A stretch of DNA of 64,000 bases from Coenobita brevimanus (GCA_032717465.1 CM064697.1:8756140-8820139), one strand, 5' to 3'; numbered from the stretch's first letter, positions 33,558-44,092 are shown. Made by a program: numbers and translations. Notes: generated from the sequence alone by a model not told the origin.

Positions 33558-33957
33558 TAAAACACATGCAAAAGAAACAATCACTCCCTCTGGCCAAAAA
33601 GAAAACAACTCCAAGAACTCCAACCACCACCACCACCACCACAGCCCCATCTACAACGACAACATAAACAACTCGAATGACAAACAAAACAACCACAACA
33701 ACATCCTACACGGCCGATAAAAACAGAAAAAAAACGAGAAAAACAAAAAAAGGAAGGAACACGGAACATCAAAGCTTGGCGACCGAGGTATGTTCTGGTC
33801 TTCGGTCAGTTTAGTTCCTCCTCCTCCGGCTAAAAAAAGAAAAAGAAAGAAAAAAAAGAAAAAAAATACTTTGTTGTGTCTCTCTCTAACACCCACGATA
33901 CCAGGCTCCTAATGCTGAGGGAATTTCCTGGCTTTTTCAGATGCGCTTCGTGTTTTC

Positions 33958-33960
<3 letters not shown>
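33118..33960. other. CA- and ACA-rich sequence with A-rich runs
   Basis: Includes degenerate ACACA-rich stretches at 33365-33500, (AC)n at 33509-33548, (CCA)n at 33626-33645 and A-rich runs at 33720-33760 and 33832-33866. No gene. Confidence 0.6.
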
Positions 33961-34049
<89 letters not shown>

Positions 34050-34099
34050 GTGCAATATTGAATACTCGTATCAAACACTAATGCTAACTAAACAGGATA

Positions 34100-34162
<63 letters not shown>
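33959..34162. repeat. (GT)n and (TC)n tracts
   Basis: About 43 GT units to 34045, 55 bp of spacer, then about 31 TC units at 34101-34162. Confidence 0.95.
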
Positions 34163-34165
<3 letters not shown>

Positions 34166-34321
34166 GCCCCAACCCCCGACCTCCTCTCAGTCTCCCCTCC
34201 GAAAAAATACAGAAAAAACTTCGTACATAACTTATGAAGGGAAACTCGGACCAATTTCATCAACTTTTCCAATTCCAAAGAACACTGGCCGAGGAAGGAT
34301 AAAGTTGACAGGCTTAAAAAA

Positions 34322-34387
34322 GATAGAGAGATAGATAGATAAACAGACAGACAAATTGACAGAGAGAGAGAGAGAGAGAGAGAGAGG
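34322..34387. repeat. (GATA/GACA)n then (GA)n
   Basis: Interrupted GATA and GACA units leading into a GA tract and a G run. Confidence 0.9.
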
Positions 34388-34980
34388 AGGGGGGGGAGAA
34401 AGACGCCAGAGGGAGTGAGGGCTGAGGGGAGATGAGCAAAGGGCAGAAGGAAGAGAGGGGAGAAAAGGCGAGGATAATGGGAGAAGAGGGGAGAGACAAG
34501 GGTCGGAAAATGAGGCAGAGGGGAAAATGAAGAGCATAGGGATGAGGGATAATAGGGGAGGGGGGTTGAGGGGTCAGAGGTGTGCCAAGAAGGGGGAAAC
34601 CAAAAAACAGAAAATAAAAAAAAATGACTTGGAGAGTAAGGTGAGAACGGGTAATGGGAGAGGAAACTGGGAAAGACGCAAAAGGAAAGAGTAAAATATA
34701 AACAGATAAAACGGCGTCAAGAATGAGTGTAATAATGAAAAACAATATATATGATGAGTGAAGAGGAAATAATGGGAGAAGGCGGCAAAACGGATGACGA
34801 ATGAAGACAAGAACAAGGGATGAACGCTAAAGACAAGGAAATGAAGACAAAATATATGTTAAGAAGAAAAGACAAAGAAAATAGGATAGGTATGGATGTA
34901 AGAGGGAGAAAAGAGGGCAAGAAGGACGATGGAAGATGGCAATAATCAGAATCCTCAACTCTCTCAAATAACAAAGAAAG
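34388..34980. repeat. Polypurine block, A-rich
   Basis: A/G-rich with little order. Minus-strand Phe/Ser/Leu frames are artefacts. Confidence 0.65.
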
Positions 34981-35049
34981 AAAAAAAAGGGGTTGGGGAG
35001 GAATAAAATGTTAAGTAGGTAAAGTAGATTAATGTATTTAATACAACTT

Positions 35050-35340
35050 TTTCTTAATGTGTCCGACTCTGGGCATAGGCTTCACAGCCTGTTCCCTAGG
35101 CCCAGTAAGCCTCGTACAAACCATACACCTCCACAAGTCACTACTTCAGCGATAATACCCACCGTCCACATTGAATACATGTAGGGTTGTCTCATACAGG
35201 ACTGGTGTACTGGTATTAGAGGGGGTGATTTTACGACGTGCCGAAGGGTTTTCTCCTTTATGAAATTCAGATCCTTAAACTGTTCCCTACTCCAGCCGGG
35301 ATTCGAACCTGGGTGCATTAGGACTGTTGGCCACCTCTCT

Positions 35341-35343
<3 letters not shown>
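35050..35343 (-). mobile_element. tRNA-derived SINE, minus strand
   Basis: On the minus strand the sequence begins GGTAGAGAGGTGGCCAACAG (A-box region), followed about 30 bp later by a canonical Pol III B box, GGTTCGAATCCCGG (35296-35310). The body then has AGGGAACAG, TTCGGCACGTCG, CATGTATTCAATGTGGACGG, and a tail ending CTGTGAAGCCTATGCCCAGA. The 5' head abuts an (AT)n tract. B-box identity and position make a SINE the best reading; a functional tRNA is excluded by lack of acceptor-stem pairing. Confidence 0.75.
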
Positions 35344-35405
<62 letters not shown>

Positions 35406-35412
35406 CATACAC
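35344..35412. repeat. (AT)n microsatellite
   Basis: About 28 AT units, then ATAC and AC units. Confidence 0.97.
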
Positions 35413-35829
35413 ACACACAACTGAAGGTCTAACGAGAAGATGCCAGGAAACAAGAAAGTAAAATGAAAGAAAAAACTTTGGAGATTACGAATGAGTTGGA
35501 TAATGTAGGCGTGGTGATCAAAGGAAAAAAAAAGCCGAAAGATAATGGAAGTAAAAGAGAAATGGAAATTAAAAGAATCTGGATAATGGCAGAATAAAGC
35601 AGAAACACAAAATAACCAATGGGTCCACAAAAATAAATAAATAAATAAAAGATATATAAAAAAATGACGTCAACAAATAGTTCCAAAGAGACCAAATAGA
35701 CACAGATATATACTGAGAGAGAAGCAGAAAATAGTTATCCGGTTGTCAAACTGTACGCCATCAACACTGATACATAACTTCCACTCCAAAAAAATATACA
35801 TAAACATAAAATACTGCTTCTTAGTAGTG

Positions 35830-36180
35830 CAATCCTCCACCTCTCATCTTCATCCTCCTTCTCCCCGTCCCCTTCCTCTCTCTTTCACTTCTCCCCCTTC
35901 CTTCTCTCATGACTCTCCCTCTCCACACCCTCCCTCACCACTTTCCTTTTCTCCCTCCTTCCCTCATCATCCCTCTCCACACCTTCCCTCAACACTCTCC
36001 TTCTCAACTCTCTTCCCCATTGCTCTCCCTTCCCACTCTCCTCTCTGTCCCTTCCCTCTCTCCCACTTCTCCCATACCCGTCCCTTTCCCTTTCTTCCCC
36101 TCGCCCTCTTTCCACCCTCTCCCTTCTCCTCCCCTCTCTCCCTCCCTACCCTTAAGAGCCAAGACCCTCCCTCCCCCACT
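35830..36180. repeat. Polypyrimidine block, units of about 42-46 bp
   Basis: CTCATGACTCTCCCTCTCCA / CTCATCATCCCTCTCCACAC followed by CCTCCCTCA recurs (near 35907, 35963), showing tandem growth within the block. Confidence 0.65.
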
Positions 36181-36410
36181 AGTTGGCTCAAAAGTTAGAT
36201 TGGACGTGGAAGTTGGGATGGAGGGGCTGGCGATTGATCAACGGCGAAGATGCTCCCACGGCGCCGCCCTTTATGGCTTCAAATGGACGCGAATTCGGTT
36301 TTTTAATTCCGTTTTATGGTCGTATAGGGGGCTACTCCTTCATTGTTTCACTACCCGTGCTATTTTATTCATTAGTCGGTATGAGGTATATTAAAAAGGA
36401 ACAGCAATAA
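36181..36410. promoter_or_regulatory. Candidate conserved-type unique block
   Basis: Unique mixed sequence with GCGATTGATCAACG (PBC/Exd-like TGAT cores), CCCTTTATGGC and GTTTTATGGTCG (caudal/Abd-B-like TTTATGG cores) and CpGs. No exon or repeat seen. Regulatory function is a guess. Confidence 0.2.
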
Positions 36411-36640
36411 AACCTGAGCAATATCACTTTACTCCAATGTTTCTTTTTTCTTTTTTTTTTTTTTTATTCATCAGTGTGTATATTTCCCTCAAGCCATATT
36501 TACTGTACCTAATTTTGACTATCGCCAGAAAATGTTATTACACTACAGGAAAAGCCTTAGGTATATGTGGGTTAGCCTTGGGTATATATGTGTTATAAAA
36601 CCTTCCTCAACATACTCAAAACCAATGTATCTATCATTAT
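36411..36640. other. AT-rich unique sequence
   Basis: Contains a T run (about 36445-36465) and a short TTAGGTATATGTGGGTTAGC / TTGGGTATATATGTG duplication at about 36558-36590. No gene. Confidence 0.4.
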
Positions 36641-36644
36641 ATAT

Positions 36645-36760
36645 ATCATTTTAGTCTAGTTGCCAACCAATGATTTTATTCGATCACAGAAAAACACTCA
36701 GGTCTGATTGGGAAATTAAAAAAAAAAAAACTAACACATCCTCCAGAAAATGTAAAAAAA
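36645..36760. mobile_element. TTAA-foldback family, diverged left arm
   Basis: TTAGTCTAGTTGCCAACCAA, then TGATTTTATTCGATCACAGA, follow the TTGCTACC / CGATTTTATTCAGCTTAGGA order. The ends are not clear. Confidence 0.4.
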
Positions 36761-37045
36761 TACATACAGAAGGTTTATAAGGTGCGATTTATTATTTAGG
36801 TCTTTTACTGACTGGTTAAGTGAACATGACCGCGGAATATAAAATACCACCTTTTACCCTCAAATTTGTACGGTCTCCTCAGTCTGCGTATTCTGATAAC
36901 TGAATTACGCCATGTACCTCAAGATGAGAGATAATAAATAAATGAATAAAAGTGCGCTAATAAATAAATGAATAAAAGTGCGCAGTTTTCCAGTTTCAGT
37001 AACAATATTGCCTTATTTCAACAACGATCTGTTTTCACTACAATT

Positions 37046-37236
37046 AGCACCCCTGATGGTCCAGTGTCTGCGAGCGCCAGTCGGGGTGATAAGCAAGTGC
37101 TAAGTACAGCTTCGAATCCCCAAGAGGCGACTAGAGGTTTTTCGATTATTTAATGCCATCAGGAGCGTAGGCTGGGCACCTACCCTTGAATGTTCCGGCA
37201 ATAGGTAGCGTGCGACTTGGTGTAGCTTTTTTTAAT
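37046..37236 (+). mobile_element. tRNA-derived SINE
   Basis: An A-box-like TGGTCCAGTGTCTGCG at 37057-37072 is followed by a B box, GCTTCGAATCCCC, at 37109-37121. Downstream body words are GAGGCGACTAGAGG, TTTCGATTATTTAATGCCAT, GGCTGGGCACCTACCC and GTAGCGTGCGACTTGG. The element ends near a T-rich GTAGCTTTTTTTA. The upstream head CACCCCTGATGG is not clearly related to the 8130 SINE, so it is a separate family. Confidence 0.65.
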
Positions 37237-37290
37237 GAGTTATAATAATGTAGATTTATTAAGTTTGTATATATTTGTTAACTTATTCCA

Positions 37291-37349
37291 ATTTTTTCTT
37301 CTTCAGGTGAGTGTGATGAGACCCAAGGTGACAGTTGGGCTGATTAAAG
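37291..37349 (+). promoter_or_regulatory. Candidate recursive (ratchet) splice site with RS-exon
   Basis: ATTTTTTCTTCTTCAG (37291-37306) is a strong 3' splice site with an unbroken pyrimidine tract and a branch-like TTAAC upstream (37278-37282). It is fused directly to GTGAGT (37307-37312), a consensus 5' splice site. A second donor, AAAG|GTAAAG, follows at 37349/37350, defining a 43-nt exon open in one frame (VSVMRPKVTVGLIK). This matches the RS-site plus RS-exon layout known for very long animal introns. A plain 43-nt exon or chance are the alternatives. Confidence 0.45.
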
Positions 37350-37369
37350 GTAAAGCATAAAGGAGAAGA

Positions 37370-37720
37370 GAAGTAAAGTCAGGAGGGGTTGAGGCAAAGA
37401 AAAGAGGCTAGATTAGGAATGGGAAGCATGATCAGGAGGAGACAGGACTGTGATACGGAATGAGTGATAGAAGGATTAGTAGGATGGATATAGCACTGAA
37501 AGAGGCAAGACTAAGAAACCAAGACTGAAAAGAGAAAGTATTAGGCAGTAGAATGTGAGGAAGGATAGACTGACCCGAGGGACGCTGGGTGGGAGTACAA
37601 AGCAGGGGAAAAAATAAAGAATAGTCAAGGGTGAGGCTGACGGGTAAGGATGGAGAGTGAGGACGGAGGGGTGAGGCGGAGAGCTAGGGTGTGAGGTTGA
37701 GAGGCGAGGTTGAGGGATGA
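37370..37720. repeat. Purine-rich block
   Basis: A/G-rich, ending in GAGG(C/T)TGAGGG units (37635-37720) spaced about 15-27 bp, immediately before a GT tract. Confidence 0.6.
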
Positions 37721-37726
37721 GGTAGC

Positions 37727-37847
<121 letters not shown>

Positions 37848-37949
37848 GCAGAGAGGATAACTGAGAGAGATGAAGCATGTAGAGAGTGAGGAGAGGAAAG
37901 GCGCATGACAAAGGCAACGCAATGTAGATGGTGATGTAGATGAGGATAG

Positions 37950-38260
37950 CAAGGGTAGAAGGTGAGGCTGAGAGATGGACGAGGCAGGAGCGGTAGGAGG
38001 CAAGGCAGGAGAGATGGACGGGACAGGAGGACTGAGGGGTGAGGCAGGCAGATGGACGGGACAGGAGGACTGAGGGGTGAGGCAGGCAGATGGACGGGAC
38101 AGGAGGACTGAGGGGTGAGGCAGGCAGATGGACGAACCAGAAGGCGTAGAGGGTGAGGAAGGAGGGATACGGAGCAAGAGAGGAGGGGTAGAGAGTGAGT
38201 AGGACGGAAGAACGAGGCAGGAGGGGGTTAGGGAGGAGGGTTGGGGAGGTGGAGACATTT
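37950..38260 (+). repeat. 38-bp minisatellite and degenerate flanks
   Basis: Three identical 38-bp units beginning AGATGGACGGGACAGGAGGA run from 38012 to 38125, followed by a partial unit. The flanks on both sides hold decayed GGAGGGGTAGAG / GAGGCAGGAG versions. Identity of the central copies points to recent expansion in an older array. Confidence 0.9.
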
Positions 38261-38393
38261 AAGAGAACGCAGAGGGGTCAAGGTGCACTTGGAAGAAGCA
38301 GGTGGCGGGGTGACACAGCAGGTGATAGTGGGAGATAGCATGAATAATAAGACAGGGGAAGAAACGCAAAACTGACAAGAACGAGACAAGCTA

Positions 38394-38407
38394 TTGTGTG
38401 TGTGTGT

Positions 38408-38480
<73 letters not shown>

Positions 38481-38516
38481 AACAAACGACATGACTAAAC
38501 ACACACACACAAACAC

Positions 38517-38548
<32 letters not shown>
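38394..38548. repeat. (GT)n followed by (AC)n
   Basis: About 42 GT units (one TATG interruption) to 38479, 20 bp of unique sequence, then interrupted AC units. The opposing motifs form a potential stem of up to about 40 bp. Confidence 0.95.
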
Positions 38549-38551
<3 letters not shown>

Positions 38552-38687
38552 GAAAATAAGTAAAAATATGAAAAAGGCGTCATAATAAGTTAATATGGAC
38601 AAAACTAAAGGTGAAAGTGAAGAAAAAAAAAGATAAAGCAAACCAGACAGGAGCAGACAACAAATGAGAAAGAATGAGACAGTAACC

Positions 38688-38691
<4 letters not shown>

Positions 38692-38720
<29 letters not shown>
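38692..38720. repeat. (GA)n microsatellite
   Basis: About 14 units at the start of the next purine block. Confidence 0.95.
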
Positions 38721-38723
<3 letters not shown>

Positions 38724-39360
38724 GGGGGCGGGGGAATGAGGTAGGAGTAGGAAGAAAGAAGGAAGAGAGATAAGAAAAAACAGAGGGGAAAGGAACGTGG
38801 AAGAGAGTAAGATGAAGAGATGGAGAGAGGTAGGAGAAGGAAGGAAGTGGGGGAGGAAGGAGGAGGTAGGGGGAGAAATGGGGGCAGGGGAGCAAGGAGG
38901 AATGCGGAAAAAGAGGTAGGAAAAGGAAGGAAGGAAGGGATCGCGATGGAAGCAGGAAGCTGGAAGAGGATGTAGGAGAAGGAATGAAATGGGTAGGAGA
39001 AGGAAGGAAATGGGCAGGTGAAGGGGGGAAATGAGTTGGTGAAGGAAGGAAGGAAATGGGTAGGAGAAGGAAGGAAATGGGAAGGGAACGGAACAGTCCA
39101 CCCCAACTACCACAGGCGAACAGGACTGGCGGGAAATGGTTAGGAGATGGAAGGGAATGAGCAGGTGAAGGAAGCAAATGGGTTTGGGAAAGGAAGGAAA
39201 TGGGTAAGGGAAGAAAAGAAATGGGTTTCGGGAAGGAAGGAAATGGGCAGGGAAAGGAAAGGAATGGACAGGCTAAGGAAGAAAATAGGGAGAGGAAGGA
39301 AGGAAATGGGCAGAGGAAGGAAGAGTCCGCCCCAACTAACACAGGAGAACAGGACTGGCG
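38721..39360 (+). repeat. Polypurine minisatellite, GGAAATGGG units
   Basis: GGAAGGAAATGGGTAGGAGA-like units of about 22-28 bp recur at least fifteen times from 38990. A longer duplicate, AGTCC(A/G)CCCCAACTA followed by ACAGGACTGGCGG, occurs at about 39092 and 39326 (234 bp apart). The 269-codon minus-strand frame with repeated FPSFPxPxS is a translated repeat. Confidence 0.8.
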
Positions 39361-39390
39361 GACCTCCAACCCTCCCCGTGGCCCCGGCTT

Positions 39391-39463
39391 AATATTTGGC
39401 CAGACTGAGCACATTCGGGTCCTTTACTACCCCGCCGCCTCGTTACCATCCTGGCCGAATATT
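39391..39463. repeat. 13-bp inverted repeat, 47-nt loop
   Basis: AATATTTGGCCAG (39391-39403) and CTGGCCGAATATT (39451-39463) pair with one mismatch, within about 130 bp of GC-richer unique sequence between two purine arrays. Confidence 0.6.
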
Positions 39464-39540
39464 GCAGACGCCGTACGAGGAATTCTGAAAGGATCTACGG
39501 GGGCTCATGGGATACGGTCATAGGACTAGGTGGCTAACTG

Positions 39541-39800
39541 TGTAGGTGGGAGGGAGGATGGTTACGTGGGTGGGAGGGATGGGAAAGTTGGTCTGCGAGA
39601 TGGGAGAGATGGTAGATGGAATGGTTAGTCGCTGGGAGGGAGGAAGGTTAGGTGAGTGGAAGGATGGGAAAGTGGGTGGGGAGATGGGAGGAATGGTTGA
39701 TGAAATGACTGGTCGGTGGGAGGGAGGAGGGTTAGGTGGGTGGGAGGGATGGGAAAGTGGGTGGGGAGATGGGAGGGATAGTAAACAGGTTGGTTGGGAG
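39541..39800 (+). repeat. 85-bp minisatellite, about 3 copies
   Basis: GGGAAAGT anchors lie at 39581, 39666 and 39751, exactly 85 bp apart, within TGGGAGGGATGGGAAAGTGG then GGTGGGGAGATGGGAGG. Confidence 0.85.
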
Positions 39801-40640
39801 GAATGGTAGGTTAGTGAGATGGATGTTGACTGGTTGGTTAGCTGTGTAGGTGGTTGGGAAGGTGACTTGGAGGGAGGGTATGTGAGGGAGGGGGTTATGA
39901 AAGTGGGTGGAAGAAAAGATGGGGAGCGATGGCAGATCGGGAGTGAGCTATGGTAAACAGTGTGGGTGATTTGGCCGATATGTGGATGGTAGGGAAGTGT
40001 GGTGGGGTAGGTGGGGTGGGTGCATGGAAGATGAGAGGACAGGAGGGACGGCAAATAGGATGGCCAGTGGGTTGGTAGGATGCCTTGGTGGGAGGGATAT
40101 GCAAGTGCGTGGAGTGTATCAGATGGGATGGTGGGTCTGTGGAGTGGGTGGAGAGCAATGAGATGTGACCTGGATGATGAATGGATGGAAAGGATTTGAG
40201 TGGCTGGGTAGGGGAAGGTGGGGCGTATCGGACTGGAAGGAGAGGTCGTGATGTGGGTGGGAGATGAGAGGACGGCCAGGGGGGGGGGGGTGTATAGCAG
40301 AGCCATGACTGGTGGTTTGCTAGAGGGTGGGAATGGGGAAGGTGAGGAGGTAGATGTGTAGACAATAGGAAGAAATGATGGTAGGCAAGCAGCAAGAGGG
40401 ACTGAAAGGTAGGTGGGACGTATGGCGGATGGGGAGATGAGAGGATGGGAGGGATGGCTGATGGGATAGCTGGCTGGTATGCTGGTGGATGGGTGGAAAG
40501 GAGGTGTACTAGTTGGGTGGATGGAAGGAAAGGAGGATGAGGTGGGATAAAAGAACGTGGGTGGGAGATGAGAGGATGGGAATGATGGTAGATACGATGG
40601 CTGGCTGGCTGGTGGGTGAGTCAGAGGTAGGTGTGGTGGT
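39801..40640 (+). repeat. Degenerate continuation of G-rich GGATGGG/GGTGGG repeats
   Basis: Units around GTGGGTGGGAGATGAGAGGA recur (near 40252, 40430, 40558) at irregular spacing. The 415-codon minus-strand Pro/Ser/Thr/His frame is due to this repeat. Confidence 0.65.
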
Positions 40641-40644
40641 AAAA

Positions 40645-40797
40645 AGAGTGGGTAGATGGGATAAGAAGAAGGGTTGGTATAAGGGATGAGAAGAAGGAGT
40701 TGGCAGAAGGGATAGGAAGAAGGGGTGGTAGATGGGATACGAAGTGAGGTTGGTAGAAGAGACAAGAAGTGGGGTTGGTAGAAGAGATATGAAGTGG
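40645..40797 (+). repeat. 25-26-bp minisatellite, about 6 copies
   Basis: GGGTTGGTAGAAGAGACAAG followed by AAGTG: the last two copies differ at only a few bases and the earlier ones are 26 bp. Confidence 0.85.
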
Positions 40798-41039
40798 AGT
40801 GATCAGAAGGGAGGAAGTGCGTGGGATGTTAAATGGATGAGTGGACGGTTAGGGAAGTGGGAGGAATAGAGGGTGGATCAGTCTGTGATTGCGAGTTAAG
40901 TGATACGCAGTGGTCAGAAGTAAACAGGTAGGGTAACAGATGGGTGAGCATAAGGATGGGGATGTAAGAGAATGGGAAGGTGGACTGGTCTATGGGTGAG
41001 TGACTGGCGGGCGAGAAATAGAGCCCCTCTCATTCTTCA

Positions 41040-41650
41040 TCTCACCTAACCTCATACCCAGCAAAGCATATCCGTTTTGCCGGTCGCTTACTCGATCTTC
41101 ACACCTCCTCTCCTATCTCACCCACCCATATCTGTAATGTCATATGCTCCCTTTCATTTTCAACCTACCTCCCCACCCCCATCATCAACCTTCCCTCCTA
41201 TCCACCTATCTCCTCTTCCACATACCTACGAGTATCCTCTCTTCCAAAAACCAAACTCTTCTTCCACCCATCTATCTTCTCACCCACCTAACTATCGATC
41301 AAGACACTTTTCCCGCACACATGCCTATTCTCTCACCCACTCATCATCTTTTTGACCTATTCACCCCGCCTCTCATCCTTTTATATTCATCCCTCCTTCC
41401 CTATACCCACCGGTCCACTCCTTCCTCTAATGACTTCTCTATCCTTCCTCTTACCTTCTCAACCACCCACCTACCTTTCCTCCAGTTCATCTACTCATTA
41501 TTCCACCTTTGCTCCTCTAAACTGCCCAATTTACTCTTTCCTTCCACCAAAATATCACCAATCTTCTCAGCGCTGTGCCAATTTAACTCTACCCTGTCCT
41601 ACCTAACCATATATCACCCCACACTGCGTCTCACATCCTCATCTACCTAC
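41040..41650. repeat. Polypyrimidine/CCA-rich block
   Basis: C/T-rich with CACCCACCTA, TCTTCCACCCA and TCACCCAC words. A pyrimidine counterpart to the preceding purine block. Confidence 0.65.
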
Positions 41651-41658
41651 CATTAAAC

Positions 41659-41661
<3 letters not shown>

Positions 41662-41752
<91 letters not shown>
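41662..41752. repeat. (TG)n microsatellite
   Basis: About 45 perfect units. Confidence 0.97.
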
Positions 41753-41755
<3 letters not shown>

Positions 41756-41759
41756 AGAA

Positions 41760-42080
41760 CCAAGGGGGGAAGAATGAGATACCTGAAAGCTCATGCATGT
41801 GTATGGGTGTGGGTATGAGAAAGCAAGACAGAGTGGAGAGCAAGTGCCAGAGTGCAGCAGAGAAGAATGAATGAGAGAACGGATCTAGCTATCAGAAAGA
41901 AAGAAAGGGAAACCACGTGAGAGACAGACGAGTGAGAGTGAATGACGCAGAGAGAGGGCCGAGTGGAGAGTGGACGTGGAGGTGGGCGACTAAATAAACA
42001 CATCAAGCTTGGGGTTCCTGTAAGCCTAAGACCCACACCGCTTCCCTTCCCACCCCAGGAATCTCCATACCTAAGATACG
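41760..42080. other. Unique sequence
   Basis: Purine-leaning to 41960, then mixed. An acceptor-like CTTCCCTTCCCACCCCAG ends at about 42058, but I could not pair it with a donor. Confidence 0.35.
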
Positions 42081-42370
42081 ACGAACGCGAAGACGGCGAG
42101 GGAAGGAGGGGAAGGGGGTACGGGAGAGAGAGGAGGCTTGGGGAGACATGGGGGAAAGAGGCAGAGAGGGGAATGGAGGTGTGTAGGATGGGGGAACGGA
42201 CGGGGAGAGGTAAGCATGGGTAGGGGTGGTAGGGAAGGGTGATGGGGAAGTATGGAGTGAAGTAAGGGGGGAGGGGAAGGGAGGGAGGGAAGAAGTACGA
42301 ACGGAGGGGAGACAGGGAAATGCGGGAGGAAAGGGAGGGGAGGGAAAGTAAAATAAGAGAAAGGGAGGGG
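42081..42370. repeat. Polypurine block, G-rich
   Basis: GGGGAGAGG and GGGAGGGA words. No gene. Confidence 0.65.
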
Positions 42371-42477
42371 TCGTCATCTCACCTTAAATATACATGTCTT
42401 TATTAACATTTCCACATTTCATTGCACCTTCGCTAGATATCATGCAAGGTCATTCAGGGTGCTAAAATATGTGGACA

Positions 42478-42478
42478 T

Positions 42479-42562
<84 letters not shown>
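42478..42562. repeat. (TG)n microsatellite
   Basis: About 42 perfect units. Confidence 0.97.
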
Positions 42563-42564
<2 letters not shown>

Positions 42565-42839
42565 GGTGTGTCGGGGTTGTCACTTGGCGAATAGTAGCGA
42601 CTGTTGTGCCGAGAGAAACACGGGTCCCCCTCCTGCCAACCAAATCCCCTCTCCATTTTATTAAAGTCACCCCCAAAGCAAAGAAAACGACATCACAATT
42701 TATCCCGGGTGTGGAAAATTGACAAATCTCTTAGTCCACCGAGGGAGAAGCCAAAAGAACTTGATATAGGAGTGTGGTGTGGGTATACTAAGCTGGTCCT
42801 GGAGGTGTGTAGTAAGGAGAGTGTGCAGGAGGTCTCACA

Positions 42840-43139
42840 GTAGATGAGGAGGGGGAGGGGAGGGATAGGGAGTGGATGGAGGGAGAGGGAGAGAAGGGGA
42901 GGGGAAAGGGAGGAGTTGGTGTGAGAGGAGAGCAGGATAACAGAGGAGATAGGATCTGGGTTGTGATGGAGGAGGAGGGAGGGGTGAAAGACGTACTGGA
43001 GAAAGGATAAAGAAAGGGAGAGGGACGGAGCAGAGAGAAAATAAGAGAGAGGGGTAACAGTTGTGGATCTGCGTAGTAGTGGACGACGAAAAAGTGAGAG
43101 ACGTGGTTGAAAATAATTGATTTACTGACGGACGAAAGG

Positions 43140-43181
<42 letters not shown>
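42840..43181. repeat. Polypurine block ending in (GA)n
   Basis: A/G-rich, finishing with about 18 GA units at 43146-43181. Confidence 0.75.
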
Positions 43182-43183
<2 letters not shown>

Positions 43184-43263
43184 ATAGTGTGTCGCGTTAG
43201 GCCTCACCAAAAACTTCACACATTTACATAAGGTGGCGTGAAGGACAGGACCAAAACAATCTT

Positions 43264-43316
43264 AGCCCCTTCACTACAATGACGTCTTATGGAAGATCCT
43301 CGTACTGATGGGGTTG
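43264..43316. mobile_element. TTAA-foldback family, minimal palindrome
   Basis: CCCCTTCACTACAATGACG is joined almost directly to CCTCGTACTGATGGGGTT, that is, both outer termini of the family with all internal sequence gone. It looks like a deletion derivative formed across the palindrome. Confidence 0.6.
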
Positions 43317-43357
43317 AGATCAAGACAGGATACTAATAAAGACCATCATTACATTTT

Positions 43358-43572
43358 CACCCTTTCACCCTGAGGACGTCTTTCAAAGCACCCCTTTCCT
43401 TCTTCAACATGACTTTACTTAGCCTACAAAAATAAAACTCTTACTAAAGGTGTTAATAAAGTCTATACCTAAACCCTTCATTACGAAAAGTCTCCTAAGC
43501 TACCTAAAATCATCAGAAAATAGCAAGAAAAAAATATATAATACGAAAGATGATATCGTAGTGAAGAGGTCA
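43358..43572. mobile_element. TTAA-foldback family, near-full copy
   Basis: Left terminus ACCCTTTCACCCTGAGGACG; the middle is diverged (CATGACTTTACTTAGCCTAC); spacer-like TAAAGTCTATACC; right arm AAACCCTTCATTACGAAAAG, TCTCCTAAGCTACCTAAAAT, CATCAGAAAATAGCAAGAAA; right end GATATCGTAGTGAAGAGGT. Confidence 0.65.
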
Positions 43573-43649
43573 GTTTTTTTTTTTTAGTTTTTTTTGCCCC
43601 ACACACGACACGCTAAATTTACAGTAACCCAATATGCAAATGAGGCAAA

Positions 43650-43651
<2 letters not shown>

Positions 43652-43717
<66 letters not shown>
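43652..43717. repeat. (TG)n microsatellite
   Basis: About 33 perfect units. Confidence 0.97.
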
Positions 43718-43721
<4 letters not shown>

Positions 43722-43830
43722 GAAGGGAAGGACTGAAATAAATTGGACTGATAAAAGGAAGTGCATATATCAGCCGCAACCAAGACGAGAACAATACAAT
43801 AAGATCTGGTTTTCTTACGTGCAAACCCCG

Positions 43831-43934
<104 letters not shown>

Positions 43935-43997
43935 CCTAACAATTTTACTCATCTCAGAGGAAATTTCACTGAGTTGATGAATTAGCTACAACCTCCA

Positions 43998-44092
43998 TCA
44001 ATCCTTCACTGCGAAACACCCCCACAAAGTTCAATAACATCATGTAGAAGCAGTAGGAGTAAAAAAACACACCATCGTACTGAAGTGGCGAA
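43998..44092. mobile_element. TTAA-foldback family, solo right arm
   Basis: ATCCTTCACTGCGAAACACC, then CAATAACATCATGTAGAAGC, AGTAGGAGTAAAAAAACACA and CCATCGTACTGAAGTGG. About 95 bp, the expected arm length. Confidence 0.55.

Noticed and set aside
39518..40765. 415-codon minus-strand open frame, Pro/Ser/Thr/His-rich
   Set aside because: Translation of G-rich minisatellites (85-bp and related units); the other frames are also largely open.
42040..42062. Acceptor-like CTTCCCTTCCCACCCCAG
   Set aside because: No donor in range with an open frame; C/T-rich sequence makes such acceptors common here.
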